From UBA1858 sp965262455 (GTDB lineage Bacteria; Pseudomonadota; Gammaproteobacteria; UBA4575): a stretch of 64,000 nucleotides of DNA. A program made the translations under genes and the position numbers. The notes under the pieces are model-generated. The model saw only the letters and a list, made by a program, of their open reading frames with translations, did not search any database and was not told where the DNA came from. Shown here piece by piece: positions 6,717 to 15,065 of this stretch. The DNA lies in contig CBDHFH010000008.1 of NCBI GenBank assembly GCA_965262455.1, forward strand, positions 806,001 to 870,000. The letters run 5' to 3'. Each line of letters begins with the position of its first letter. The first letter of the stretch is position 1.

Positions 6717-8843
6717 TTAGGATTTACTTATAAACACACCTAGGGAAACACGTTTCACATCTTTAGGAACAAAGAAAAATTCACCGCCATCATGTCCACC
6801 AAATTTAATGGGACCATACTGTGGTACTTGGTCAACATTGTAGTCGGAAGCAAGGCGCTGTACTTTATCAACCACTTGAGCGTAGATATCTCCAATGACA
6901 ATGACATCCTGGTTATTTTCCAATGTGTTAAACAATATTTTGGCAAAAATCGAATGACGGCCACCACCACGATCAAGCACTGGCTTGATACCTCCGGAGC
7001 TGAGAACTTTCCTGGAGCGATTCTGACGCATTACCTTGACCCATTTAGCTCTAACTTCAGGTGATGCAGCGCCGCCCAGGCTAGGCAATGAAGTGCGTGT
7101 TAATGAGCCTGAGTAGCACGAATCGGCTATCACCAGAACGTGTTTAGTCGCCATTGAATCGAGAATATCCGTCACGACTCGATTCGAAATCCAGTTGGTA
7201 TTTTTATTTGGCTCAGCATCGACCGGCAGCCAATAGCCCTGGATTTTACCAAGCTCATGGTCTTCATAACCTGGAATTAATTCACCATGACCGGCATAAA
7301 AAATCAATAAATTATCTTGATCAGTTAATTTATTCCGGTAGTCATTCAACGCATTTAATATATTGGAACGCGTTGCATTTAGTAGTAATTGTGTTTTGAA
7401 CCCATACTTACCACGCAAAAGTTGCTCAGCATATTTTGCATCATTGCCAGCAGTTGTTAAGTCTGAAAGATAAGGGTACTGATCATTACCAATAATGAGC
7501 GCGTAATAGCTTCCAAATTCTGCACTAGGCAGTTTATTTGCAGATGACAATTTGTCGGATGCGAATGCATTGGCTTTAGCAATTAACGAAAAATCAAAAC
7601 TACTTGTACGACCCTGTTGGTCAGTAGCAACAACTTCAACCGGTGTTTTTTCACTTACCACAGGAATAGTAACTCTAAACGTGCCAAATTTATCTGTCGC
7701 ATAATCTTCCCCATTGACGCGAACATTAGCGATACCTGCTGGGGCAAACACATTCCCAACCACCAGTTTTTCGCTGACAGTTGAATGCAGCTCTATAGTC
7801 GGAGAGCCTCGTATGGCTTCCACAGGAGGATTGATAATTTCAATCGCAGGACCCGAATTACTATATTCGGGAGAGCTTGCAACTTCTTGATATATTTGAC
7901 TGCTCTGAGTCAATTTTTGGTTCTGTTGTTTGTAATAATCTTCCAAAATGATCACTTCGCCTCGCAGCGATTCTAGGCGTGATTGTTCCGCAGTGATTTT
8001 TTTCTGAATGTTGGCAATAGTGCCACTATCATTTGTCGAATTTAATTGATTTTTCAGTTTGTTGATCTGGTTTTCAGATTTTTTGAGTTGTTGTTTTTGT
8101 TGTTCCAATCGCAGAATTGTGGAATCCAGCTCACCTGACAAACGATTAACTTCAGTCGTTAACTCTCTAATTTTGTCATCCTGCTGTGAGATTGCCACAG
8201 CAGTCGTCATTACTAGGTCAGTATCTTCAATTCCTGACGCTTTGCGATACCAATTCAAGGCTTCAGTCATATTTTTTTCTGTTCCCAAACCTTTCTCGTA
8301 CATGTACCCGACATTGAGCTGTGCGCTTGTATCGCCTTGTATGGCGGCTTTTTTATACCAGGCCAGAGCTAACTCATAATTCGTCTGAACGCCTAGCCCT
8401 TTCTCATAGATTTCGCCTACGTAGTTCTGAGCTGCTGGATCGCCAGATTTAGCTTGGGGCAACCAGACGTTTAATGCTGTGCGATAATCTGCTCGATCAA
8501 AGGCGACGTATTTACCACCGCGTATTTCGCAATCAATCGCTGAGGTCCTAACAGGCTCTGGTTCGGTCTGATACATCATTTTCGTACCCATCTGTATCAG
8601 CTGACCCGGTAACAAGCAATCAATAATCATAAGCTTATCTGGGTCCTGGGACGACGTGTTTACAGTAGTTGTTTTTTTAGGCTTGGCGTAGGATTTAAAA
8701 CCATCCGGTGACGAGTACGCCAAACTCCCTGGAAAGACTATGAAACTCGACACCAATAGCATCACTAGCTGTATATACAAATGTTTGTTAGCGTATTTAA
8801 TAGAAAACGATTCCAAGCATCGTGATATTTGTGATAACGCCAT
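6717..8843 (-). CDS. exported Sel1-repeat, coiled-coil, caspase-like peptidase
   Basis: A 708-residue multidomain protein. An N-terminal membrane/signal segment (about 22-43) is followed by two Sel1-type repeats (about 131-202: AQNYVGEIYEKGLG, AQLNVGYMYEKGLG) and a coiled coil (about 215-315). Next is a beta-sandwich-like region (330-422) and a C-terminal caspase (peptidase C14) domain from about 445. The dyad is visible: His519 in YAGHGE and Cys576 in ADSCYSG. Bacterial proteins of this layout are usually periplasmic or inner-membrane attached, and cleave after Arg/Lys or Asp in families studied. It lies at the left end of the T6SS island, followed 29 bases later by a small glycine-rich membrane protein. 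Substrate unknown. Confidence 0.85.
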   Translation of the reverse strand: MALSQISRCLESFSIKYANKHLYIQLVMLLVSSFIVFPGSLAYSSPDGFKSYAKPKKTTTVNTSSQDPDKLMIIDCLLPGQLIQMGTKMMYQTEPEPVRTSAIDCEIRGGKYVAFDRADYRTALNVWLPQAKSGDPAAQNYVGEIYEKGLGVQTNYELALAWYKKAAIQGDTSAQLNVGYMYEKGLGTEKNMTEALNWYRKASGIEDTDLVMTTAVAISQQDDKIRELTTEVNRLSGELDSTILRLEQQKQQLKKSENQINKLKNQLNSTNDSGTIANIQKKITAEQSRLESLRGEVIILEDYYKQQNQKLTQSSQIYQEVASSPEYSNSGPAIEIINPPVEAIRGSPTIELHSTVSEKLVVGNVFAPAGIANVRVNGEDYATDKFGTFRVTIPVVSEKTPVEVVATDQQGRTSSFDFSLIAKANAFASDKLSSANKLPSAEFGSYYALIIGNDQYPYLSDLTTAGNDAKYAEQLLRGKYGFKTQLLLNATRSNILNALNDYRNKLTDQDNLLIFYAGHGELIPGYEDHELGKIQGYWLPVDAEPNKNTNWISNRVVTDILDSMATKHVLVIADSCYSGSLTRTSLPSLGGAASPEVRAKWVKVMRQNRSRKVLSSGGIKPVLDRGGGRHSIFAKILFNTLENNQDVIVIGDIYAQVVDKVQRLASDYNVDQVPQYGPIKFGGHDGGEFFFVPKDVKRVSLGVFISKS

Positions 8844-9332
8844 GTTGCGCTCCCATAACTAATTTGTCATTGAACCACTATCGTAATTGTACACCATATG
8901 CCAGAGATACAATCATGCTTACTCAGTTTACGATTACAAGCTGATCCATACTATAAATTAAGTGAATGCTACTCGCGCTACATGTTACTTTAAAATCCAT
9001 CAATGACTCAGTACAGATCAACAGCATCTTTAACAATAAAACTTTCACCATCAACTATGATGTTCATGTTTGACAGCATAGTTAATGATTAATTTTATGA
9101 GTTAACGCTTTTTTATGCTGCAATAATTACTGGCTCATTCTAAACATCAACTGTTAGTAATTTGTTAAATATTTCGTGTTCACTTTCGCTTTGTGTAAAT
9201 CGTATCAAACATCAATCTGGCCAGAGTTATCAGCTACGAAGCATTAACAAATAAAAAAGGGAAACATGTTATCTGTTTCCCTTTTTATGATACACAAGCT
9301 TATGTTTCCTTCTTATTTGAAGGGTTACAGCA
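8844..9332. other. gene-free interval between caspase and beta-barrel genes
   Basis: About 490 AT-rich bases. The only clear element is the terminator hairpin at 9254-9286. The rest presumably holds the promoter of the caspase gene (minus strand), but I see no convincing -35/-10 pair, repeat or small gene. Confidence 0.6.
9254..9286 (-). terminator. bidirectional rho-independent terminator
   Basis: A perfect 13-base stem, AAAAAGGGAAACA pairing with TGTTTCCCTTTTT, around a 7-base loop. The T tract reads on either strand. It lies 46 bases beyond the stop of the beta-barrel gene. Confidence 0.85.
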
Positions 9333-10832
9333 TTAAAACTTCACTTTAAATCCACCCGTCACTGTGTACTGATCAACATCTTCTTTACCCAGTAATGTTT
9401 CACCATAAATGAAGCCGGTCATGTTATTGGCAAAGTTAGCTGACACACCTGCACCAACATTGAACCAATTGCGATCAGGGCTTTCGTTTTCGACTGTGAA
9501 AATTGGCGGAGCAGGATCTCCATTCAAATCTGTTGTTGTGTCGTTTGGGAAAAATGCTTCTATGTCACGCTGATCATCATCAAATTCATGCACCCACTCA
9601 ACTCTTAGTTGTGGCACAAACACGCCAGCTGATGTACTAATTGCTTTTGATACCTGCGCCCCAATTGTGCTTGTCAATGATTCAATATCTTGATCAAGTA
9701 CTGTCAGATTAGAGAACTCACCTGGCACGATTGCAGCAGGACCACCACTAATAGGATCATTCCCAGATGTATTTGAGGCACGTTCCGTAAACTCATCAAT
9801 TTCAATATCAGTGTAGTTTAGCTCTGCATAGGGTCCATAAACTAGCCCACCCCGGTTTATATTAAACCCGGCGCCAATACTAGCCGAAAATTCATCAGCA
9901 TCAGTTTCAGCTGTATATTGTTGGTTAATATCACCATTATCGACACCACTAGAGCCACCAACCAAATCAGAAATAAATGCATTCCTCTCTGTATCAAAAT
10001 CAGTTTCACCAGTCGTGACCGTAGCCGTCATATAGAAATTGTTGGCATTATAATAGGTTGCAAATAATGATAAGTAGTCGGAATCACCCTCCACATCCCC
10101 GGCATCATTGTCTAGGTCTGAATCTGAGTCTGAAAAGCCGTAAGCCACACCTGCTACAAAATTATTGCTAAAGCGGTAATCAACACCGATTGTTACTCCC
10201 GTAGAATCAAAATCAAAACCGTCCTCCTGGTCTGTCTCATCTTGATCTCCGACAATAATGGTACCCGTGACAAATACCCCAAATTTTCCAAATGGGTTGG
10301 ACCGCATCACCGAGTTGTCGTCTTCTGAGTTATTTAACACGACCACTTTGTTGTGTGTAATCGCCTGATGATGATTCCAGCCATAATCACCAAAATTAGC
10401 CATGTCGAAATCGGCACTATAACTTGAGCCAAACGCACTGAACAACTGCGCTGCTGGTAATGACTGACCTTTTAATTTAAATGACAAACCAGAAAGACTG
10501 AGCCCACCTTGCGCACCCGCACGAATAGCACGAAAGCGATTGCCAAGATTATTAATTTGGACTTGGTTACTATCAATTAAATTTGTCCCCAGCGTGAAAA
10601 TTTCTTCTTGTTCTATCTCATCCAAAACTGTATTTGCTACAGCACTCTCGACAGTATTTCTCAAATCTTCTCCGCCATCAGATCCAGTAAAACCAAAACC
10701 ATTGCCATCGCCGTCTGCAAATCCTGGGTCAAGTGCTATTACTTGAGACAGACTTACAGCTATTGAAGAACTTGACATTGTAAGCAATAAGACAGAAGTG
10801 ATTGCGCAGTAAAGAGATTTTAAATCTTTCAT
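9333..10832 (-). CDS. outer-membrane autotransporter-type beta-barrel protein
   Basis: Starting at the ATG at 10832 gives a 499-residue protein with a good signal peptide (MKDLKSLYCAITSVLLLTMSSSSIAV). An ATG 45 bases upstream would put 15 polar residues before it. A short acidic, glycine-rich N-terminal part (about 30-190) precedes a beta-barrel from FGKFGVFVTGTIIVG to the end. The barrel has alternating amphipathic strands and a C-terminal phenylalanine (GGFKVKF), the outer-membrane insertion signature. The strand pattern matches the autotransporter beta-domain family. The passenger is unusually short, so it may act as a barrel only. Terminated by the hairpin at 9254-9286. Its place inside the T6SS island is unexplained. 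Confidence 0.75.
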   Translation of the reverse strand: MKDLKSLYCAITSVLLLTMSSSSIAVSLSQVIALDPGFADGDGNGFGFTGSDGGEDLRNTVESAVANTVLDEIEQEEIFTLGTNLIDSNQVQINNLGNRFRAIRAGAQGGLSLSGLSFKLKGQSLPAAQLFSAFGSSYSADFDMANFGDYGWNHHQAITHNKVVVLNNSEDDNSVMRSNPFGKFGVFVTGTIIVGDQDETDQEDGFDFDSTGVTIGVDYRFSNNFVAGVAYGFSDSDSDLDNDAGDVEGDSDYLSLFATYYNANNFYMTATVTTGETDFDTERNAFISDLVGGSSGVDNGDINQQYTAETDADEFSASIGAGFNINRGGLVYGPYAELNYTDIEIDEFTERASNTSGNDPISGGPAAIVPGEFSNLTVLDQDIESLTSTIGAQVSKAISTSAGVFVPQLRVEWVHEFDDDQRDIEAFFPNDTTTDLNGDPAPPIFTVENESPDRNWFNVGAGVSANFANNMTGFIYGETLLGKEDVDQYTVTGGFKVKF

Positions 10833-11052
10833 ATTGTTATTCTTTAATAGTTTCCCTTGAGTTTGAAAATATATCATTCATAACACCAACTATTCTAGGG
10901 TGATACTGTTAATTTTTTATGATTTTTTAACCATAGAACAAAGCAAAAATACAGAAATGAAGCTGACTTTTCTGAAACAGTTTTTTAGACTTGATCAAAA
11001 TACGATTTTTGTTAGTAAAATCAATTACTAACTGAATTCTGAAAAGTAATAT

Positions 11053-12813
11053 TTACAGTGATGATTTCAGTTGCAGCAAACCCTCATGCTCGGGCACGAC
11101 TTCTAAACCTGCAGCGATTAAGTCAGACGCATTTGCCTCATCGCTATTTTTGAGTGCGTTTTTAGCAGCTTGCATGTACTGATCGGCAATATTATGTAAG
11201 CCTTGCATCGCCCGCGGGTTAAATGGGTGCATCTCTAATACCTGCTTGTATGCATCTCTTGCCTCATTGACGCGTAGCATTTCCATTTCCATGTCACCAA
11301 GATTAAGAAACTTCTCTACCTTTGCTTGAATTCTAGTGTCTAATTTTTCAAAGGGTGTTGCTTGTGGCAAGTCCTTGCCGTACATGAGTTCAAAACCCCA
11401 CAAGCCAATACCAGCCAAAGCCACAAGACCGGTTGCCACTAGCGCCCAAGCTTTGATGGGAGATAGCTTAGGTACCAGATCCATTCCATCAAGAAATTCA
11501 GTAATACTTTGGGTGCGTTGCGCACGCTCAAACGCCAGTCCCTTCTGCAATGCTTTCCATTGTTTACGTGAGAGACACTCAGGTTGTGTTGCCGTCATAC
11601 GCTTGTCACGTGCTTGAGTGCAAGGTCTTTTACTAAATGGATGATGGCCGGTTAATACTTCATAGGTAATGCATGCCAAGGCATACACATCGTCCGCAGG
11701 ATGCGCTTCATGTTTCTTTTCTAGCATTTCACAACTGGCATAATGCGGTGTAACTGCGTCTATATTTTCGGGATTAAGCCAGCTTTGATCTTTGCCTTGA
11801 AATTTTGCATCTTGAGACACTCGAGAGATACCAAAATCGAGCATTTTGATATCGCCTTCAGGCAAAACAAACACATTGCCGGGCTTGACATCAGAGTGAA
11901 TGATGTTGTGTTGATGTGCATATTCGAGCGCTGACCCCATGCCTTTAATTATTTGCATAGCTTTATCTTTCGATAATGCAGCCGGGTATGTGCGATTTAA
12001 CAGTTGATCTAGTGGCTCCCCTTCAAGCAACTCCATTGTCATAAATACAACACCAGTGGAATCATCTCGATCAAAATCAAACACTTTTATAATATTATGA
12101 TGTGAAAGATTTTGGGATTTACGCGCCTCACGTTGAAATATCACAAACGCTTTAGGATAGCGCTTAAAGTCTTCACTTAACACTTTAACAGCCACATGAG
12201 GCTCTTCATCTTTTGCTTCAACTTTTAGGGAGTCCAGTGCTTGATAGACCTTCCCCATACCCCCTTCACCTAATAACTTAACTAACTTAAAGCGATTTTT
12301 TAGCGTATCGCCAACATGTAACTGTGCATCTTTCACAATTTGCACTTCATTACCAAAACCACTCAAGACATCTTCCATTGCAGACGTCACTTTTGTGCCA
12401 TCGTCATCTATATTCTGAAAACGAGTATCAGAATCTAACTGGTAGTCTGGCTGGCCAATAATATCTGATGAACCCTTCGACTCAATTGGTTCGAACTTAG
12501 TGTGATCACTATCCTCATTTAGACTTAACTCAAATTCAGTCGGTATATATGGCGTAACAGGTGATGGCGTCGAATCAACAGATACACTTACAAAGCGCGT
12601 GTCACTCGCTTTAGGTTGATCTACCTGATTGATCAACATCTCGCATATCTCTTTCGAAATTAAAGCATCGCTACTAGCTTGTATTAACACTTGCTTGAGC
12701 TGCGCGATTTCTCCTGCAGACATGTCTGCACTTTGGTGAAACACTTTTGATAACTCAGCAAAGGTGCTGGTCCCATTGGAAAAGGATTGTAGCGCATGTT
12801 GGTACTTAATCAC
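11053..12813 (-). CDS. T6SS-linked Ser/Thr protein kinase (PpkA-like) with TPR tail
   Basis: A 586-residue protein starting at GTG, with an AAGG ribosome site. Residues 1-165 are a variable regulatory region. The kinase domain spans about 174-440: glycine loop GEGGMGKVY (182-190), Lys210 in AVKV, catalytic loop HSDVKPGN (306-313) and DFG (326-328). The loop has HSD in place of the usual HRD, as in non-RD-type kinases. A single membrane helix (about 455-475) is followed by a periplasmic tail with TPR-like helices (about 500-580). In threonine-phosphorylation controlled T6SSs, PpkA phosphorylates the FHA protein, here tagH at 39106-40383. No PppA phosphatase gene is visible. Divergent from tssJ. 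Confidence 0.85.
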   Translation of the reverse strand: MIKYQHALQSFSNGTSTFAELSKVFHQSADMSAGEIAQLKQVLIQASSDALISKEICEMLINQVDQPKASDTRFVSVSVDSTPSPVTPYIPTEFELSLNEDSDHTKFEPIESKGSSDIIGQPDYQLDSDTRFQNIDDDGTKVTSAMEDVLSGFGNEVQIVKDAQLHVGDTLKNRFKLVKLLGEGGMGKVYQALDSLKVEAKDEEPHVAVKVLSEDFKRYPKAFVIFQREARKSQNLSHHNIIKVFDFDRDDSTGVVFMTMELLEGEPLDQLLNRTYPAALSKDKAMQIIKGMGSALEYAHQHNIIHSDVKPGNVFVLPEGDIKMLDFGISRVSQDAKFQGKDQSWLNPENIDAVTPHYASCEMLEKKHEAHPADDVYALACITYEVLTGHHPFSKRPCTQARDKRMTATQPECLSRKQWKALQKGLAFERAQRTQSITEFLDGMDLVPKLSPIKAWALVATGLVALAGIGLWGFELMYGKDLPQATPFEKLDTRIQAKVEKFLNLGDMEMEMLRVNEARDAYKQVLEMHPFNPRAMQGLHNIADQYMQAAKNALKNSDEANASDLIAAGLEVVPEHEGLLQLKSSL

Positions 12814-13010
12814 TAAGCGATACCTTATTAAGAATATATCGAATAAATAATATAACTATCTATGTAATGGGAAAAGGTTGCCAACACAATAATTTGTTAT
12901 CATGGCATTTTCAAAAATAATTACACTAATTCTTTATTTTTCAGCGCAAAAGCACTAAATTAACCGAAAATAAATTCTCAAAATTGCAAGAATTACCAGG
13001 GGGTATCTGA

Positions 13011-13529
13011 GTGTCAATTACCAAACCCAAGTCGTTATTTTACATATTTGTCATCTTAATTGTGATGCAAATGCTAACAGGCTGTGTTGGCACTGCGGCA
13101 GGTGTAACCAAAGGCACACTAGACTTCATGTTTGAAGACAAGCCACCCAAACTTGTTGCCAATATTCAGGCATCTGCTGATGTTAATCCTGATACAGAAG
13201 GCAGCCCCTCTCCAGTCGTGATCCGTATCTATGAACTAAATAGTTTAGCCGAATTCAATGCGGCAGACTTTTTTGCCTTATACGACAATGACACTGATGT
13301 GCTTGCTGAAGAACTCATTTTGCGTGAAGAAAAAACTTTGCTGCCTTCAGAAGGATTTTTGATTGAACGTGAATTGAATATTGCAACGCGTTATGTCGGC
13401 ATAATCGTAGCGTATCAGGATATAGAGAATGCCAAATGGCGCGCTTCATTTGAAACACCTGTGAGTAAAAAGACGAAGGTTGACATTATTGTCAACGACC
13501 TAAAAATCGATATCAAAAACCTCAAATAA
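13011..13529 (+). CDS. tssJ: T6SS outer-membrane lipoprotein TssJ
   Basis: A 172-residue lipoprotein with signal peptide and lipobox LTGC (Cys25). The TssJ transthyretin-like fold follows, with the characteristic stretch SPVVIRIYELNSLAEFNAADFF and a later LNIATRYVGIIVAYQDIENAKWR. It anchors the TssL-TssM membrane complex to the outer membrane by binding the periplasmic end of TssM. The GTG start is chosen for the AGGGGG ribosome site just upstream. It is transcribed away from the rest of the T6SS genes, in a pair with the phospholipase-like gene 12 bases downstream. Confidence 0.9.
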   Translation: MSITKPKSLFYIFVILIVMQMLTGCVGTAAGVTKGTLDFMFEDKPPKLVANIQASADVNPDTEGSPSPVVIRIYELNSLAEFNAADFFALYDNDTDVLAEELILREEKTLLPSEGFLIERELNIATRYVGIIVAYQDIENAKWRASFETPVSKKTKVDIIVNDLKIDIKNLK

Positions 13530-13541
13530 ATGGCTAACTAA

Positions 13542-14066
13542 ATGAGTTTCATCGCAACTCTCATCACCGGCGTGTTAATTAATACTGGGAATAACGGTGA
13601 AAAGCTTACAAAGCTGACATGGTCCCAGAAAAACGCCACTGCGACATCAACCTATAAAGGTGGTAAATACTGTGGTCCAGGTTGGGGATTCACTTATCAA
13701 GACATCCTGGATGGAAATATACGCGAGCTTCCACAATCAATCGATGCAATTGATGAGGCATGCAAAATGCACGACTATTGCTACCATGAAAATGGTTATT
13801 TCACACAGGGCTGTAATCTAGTCTTAACATATGATTTAGTCAAAGTTGTTGTTGATTATAAATCCGCGCCACAACAACGGCTCGATGCTGTTTTGATGGC
13901 AGCAATATTCTTTATCGAATCGCAAACTATTGATCTCGGTATCATCGCAAAAGAAGAGGCACTAAAAATTAAATCACAAATATTAAGCAACATATATGAA
14001 GCTGGTAATACTCTTCAAACTGCTATCAAGAATCAAATGAGAGCCAGGGGCGCAGGAATTCCTTAA
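13542..14066 (+). CDS. phospholipase A2-like protein, possible T6SS lipase effector
   Basis: A 174-residue protein with secreted-phospholipase-A2 signatures. The calcium-loop-like YCGPGWGF lies at about 43-50. The catalytic helix DEACKMHDYCY follows at 71-81, with His77-Asp78 flanked by Cys74 and Cys80. Cys44 and Cys91 could make further disulfides. This matches the PLA2-like families that hydrolyse the sn-2 ester of phospholipids using a His-Asp dyad and calcium. There is no obvious cleavable signal peptide, so delivery by another route such as the T6SS would fit. It follows tssJ by 12 bases, suggesting co-transcription. Effector status is inference, and no immunity gene is recognised. Confidence 0.7.
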   Translation: MSFIATLITGVLINTGNNGEKLTKLTWSQKNATATSTYKGGKYCGPGWGFTYQDILDGNIRELPQSIDAIDEACKMHDYCYHENGYFTQGCNLVLTYDLVKVVVDYKSAPQQRLDAVLMAAIFFIESQTIDLGIIAKEEALKIKSQILSNIYEAGNTLQTAIKNQMRARGAGIP

Positions 14067-14087
14067 ACCTATCTAAGCGAGCATGAC

Positions 14088-15065
14088 TCATTTCATTCTC
14101 AGGATTGGCTGATCCATTTGCGAATTTTTAAATATCTCTATATTAAATTCCATGCTTGTTGGAACATCAATTTGGATGTCAGAAAATTTAGTGAACTTAT
14201 CCATTAGCAAATCATTAATATAGCCAAACTGACTACTTGTTGGATATTCACCTCCTTGATTACTACTAATTCTAGAGGATGTAAGAAACACTTTTAAAAA
14301 TATTATTGGCGGGAAAGTTTCAAATATCTTTATGAACTGTTCTATTCTTTTCGCTTGGGTTGAAAAGAAATTACCCAGTACTTTTGTCACTTTATATTTA
14401 AGCTGTTTATCAATAATACCTTTTTTCTTAAGCTGATTAACAACTTTTCTAAGAAATCCATCCCTATCTGAAAACTCTTTAGATATTCCTTTTGATGCAT
14501 ATTCCCCTGCTTTTATGGCATCCATTATATTACCAGATTTTAATGCCGATGAAACTTGTGTTACAAATTCTCCAACATGTTTCTTCAATATCTCCTTTAC
14601 CACTAACTCAGCAGACTCTTTGATCGCCTCAATCATGCCACTATCAATATCCTTATCAACTATTTCCCACCCAGACTGAAATAGTATTTTGTGAAAACGG
14701 TTAGTAAATCTACCAGAGATGATATCCTTAATTGATTTCTTAACTTCATCATCTCCACCTGCCTCCTTCTTGATCAACACTCCTTGGTGTTCATAATAAT
14801 TTCTTAACCCATCAACTTGCCTAGAGAGCTCTAACACTTCTTGAATATTACTGGCATTATTTATACGTTGAAGTAATGTCGCATATACATCTATCCATCG
14901 TGTAACAAGTTGATAATTTTTCCCATCTATTGTGACCTTATTCCTCACAGGACCCAGGCCTGATGTTCCAGGTAGCGGGCTTAATGCACGACACAATGTG
15001 CCATCAGAAGTTTCTTTACAATGAATTGTGAAGCCATATGGAGAATTTTTCTTAACTGATCCCAT
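14088..15065 (-). CDS. unknown protein, candidate T6SS cargo of the PAAR-like module
   Basis: Starting at the ATG at 15065, with AGGTG upstream, gives 325 residues. The start overlaps the end of the TIGR02270 gene by 14 bases, indicating translational coupling. The N-terminal region (to about 45) is a compact beta-like segment (YGFTIHCKETSDGTLCRALS). The rest is mainly helical and lysine-rich, with one hydrophobic stretch near IIFLKVFL. No signal peptide. I recognise no family. Being the last gene of the DUF2169 / ketoacyl-synthase-like / DUF4150 / TIGR02270 module, where effectors typically sit, it is a reasonable effector candidate by position. Its base composition is more AT-rich than its neighbours by eye. 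Confidence 0.6.
   Translation of the reverse strand: MGSVKKNSPYGFTIHCKETSDGTLCRALSPLPGTSGLGPVRNKVTIDGKNYQLVTRWIDVYATLLQRINNASNIQEVLELSRQVDGLRNYYEHQGVLIKKEAGGDDEVKKSIKDIISGRFTNRFHKILFQSGWEIVDKDIDSGMIEAIKESAELVVKEILKKHVGEFVTQVSSALKSGNIMDAIKAGEYASKGISKEFSDRDGFLRKVVNQLKKKGIIDKQLKYKVTKVLGNFFSTQAKRIEQFIKIFETFPPIIFLKVFLTSSRISSNQGGEYPTSSQFGYINDLLMDKFTKFSDIQIDVPTSMEFNIEIFKNSQMDQPILRMK

Noticed and set aside
12814..13010. GCGCAAAAGCACT near 12941, similar to the palindromic repeat core
   Set aside because: Only about ten bases match and there is no paired arm, so it was not counted as a copy.
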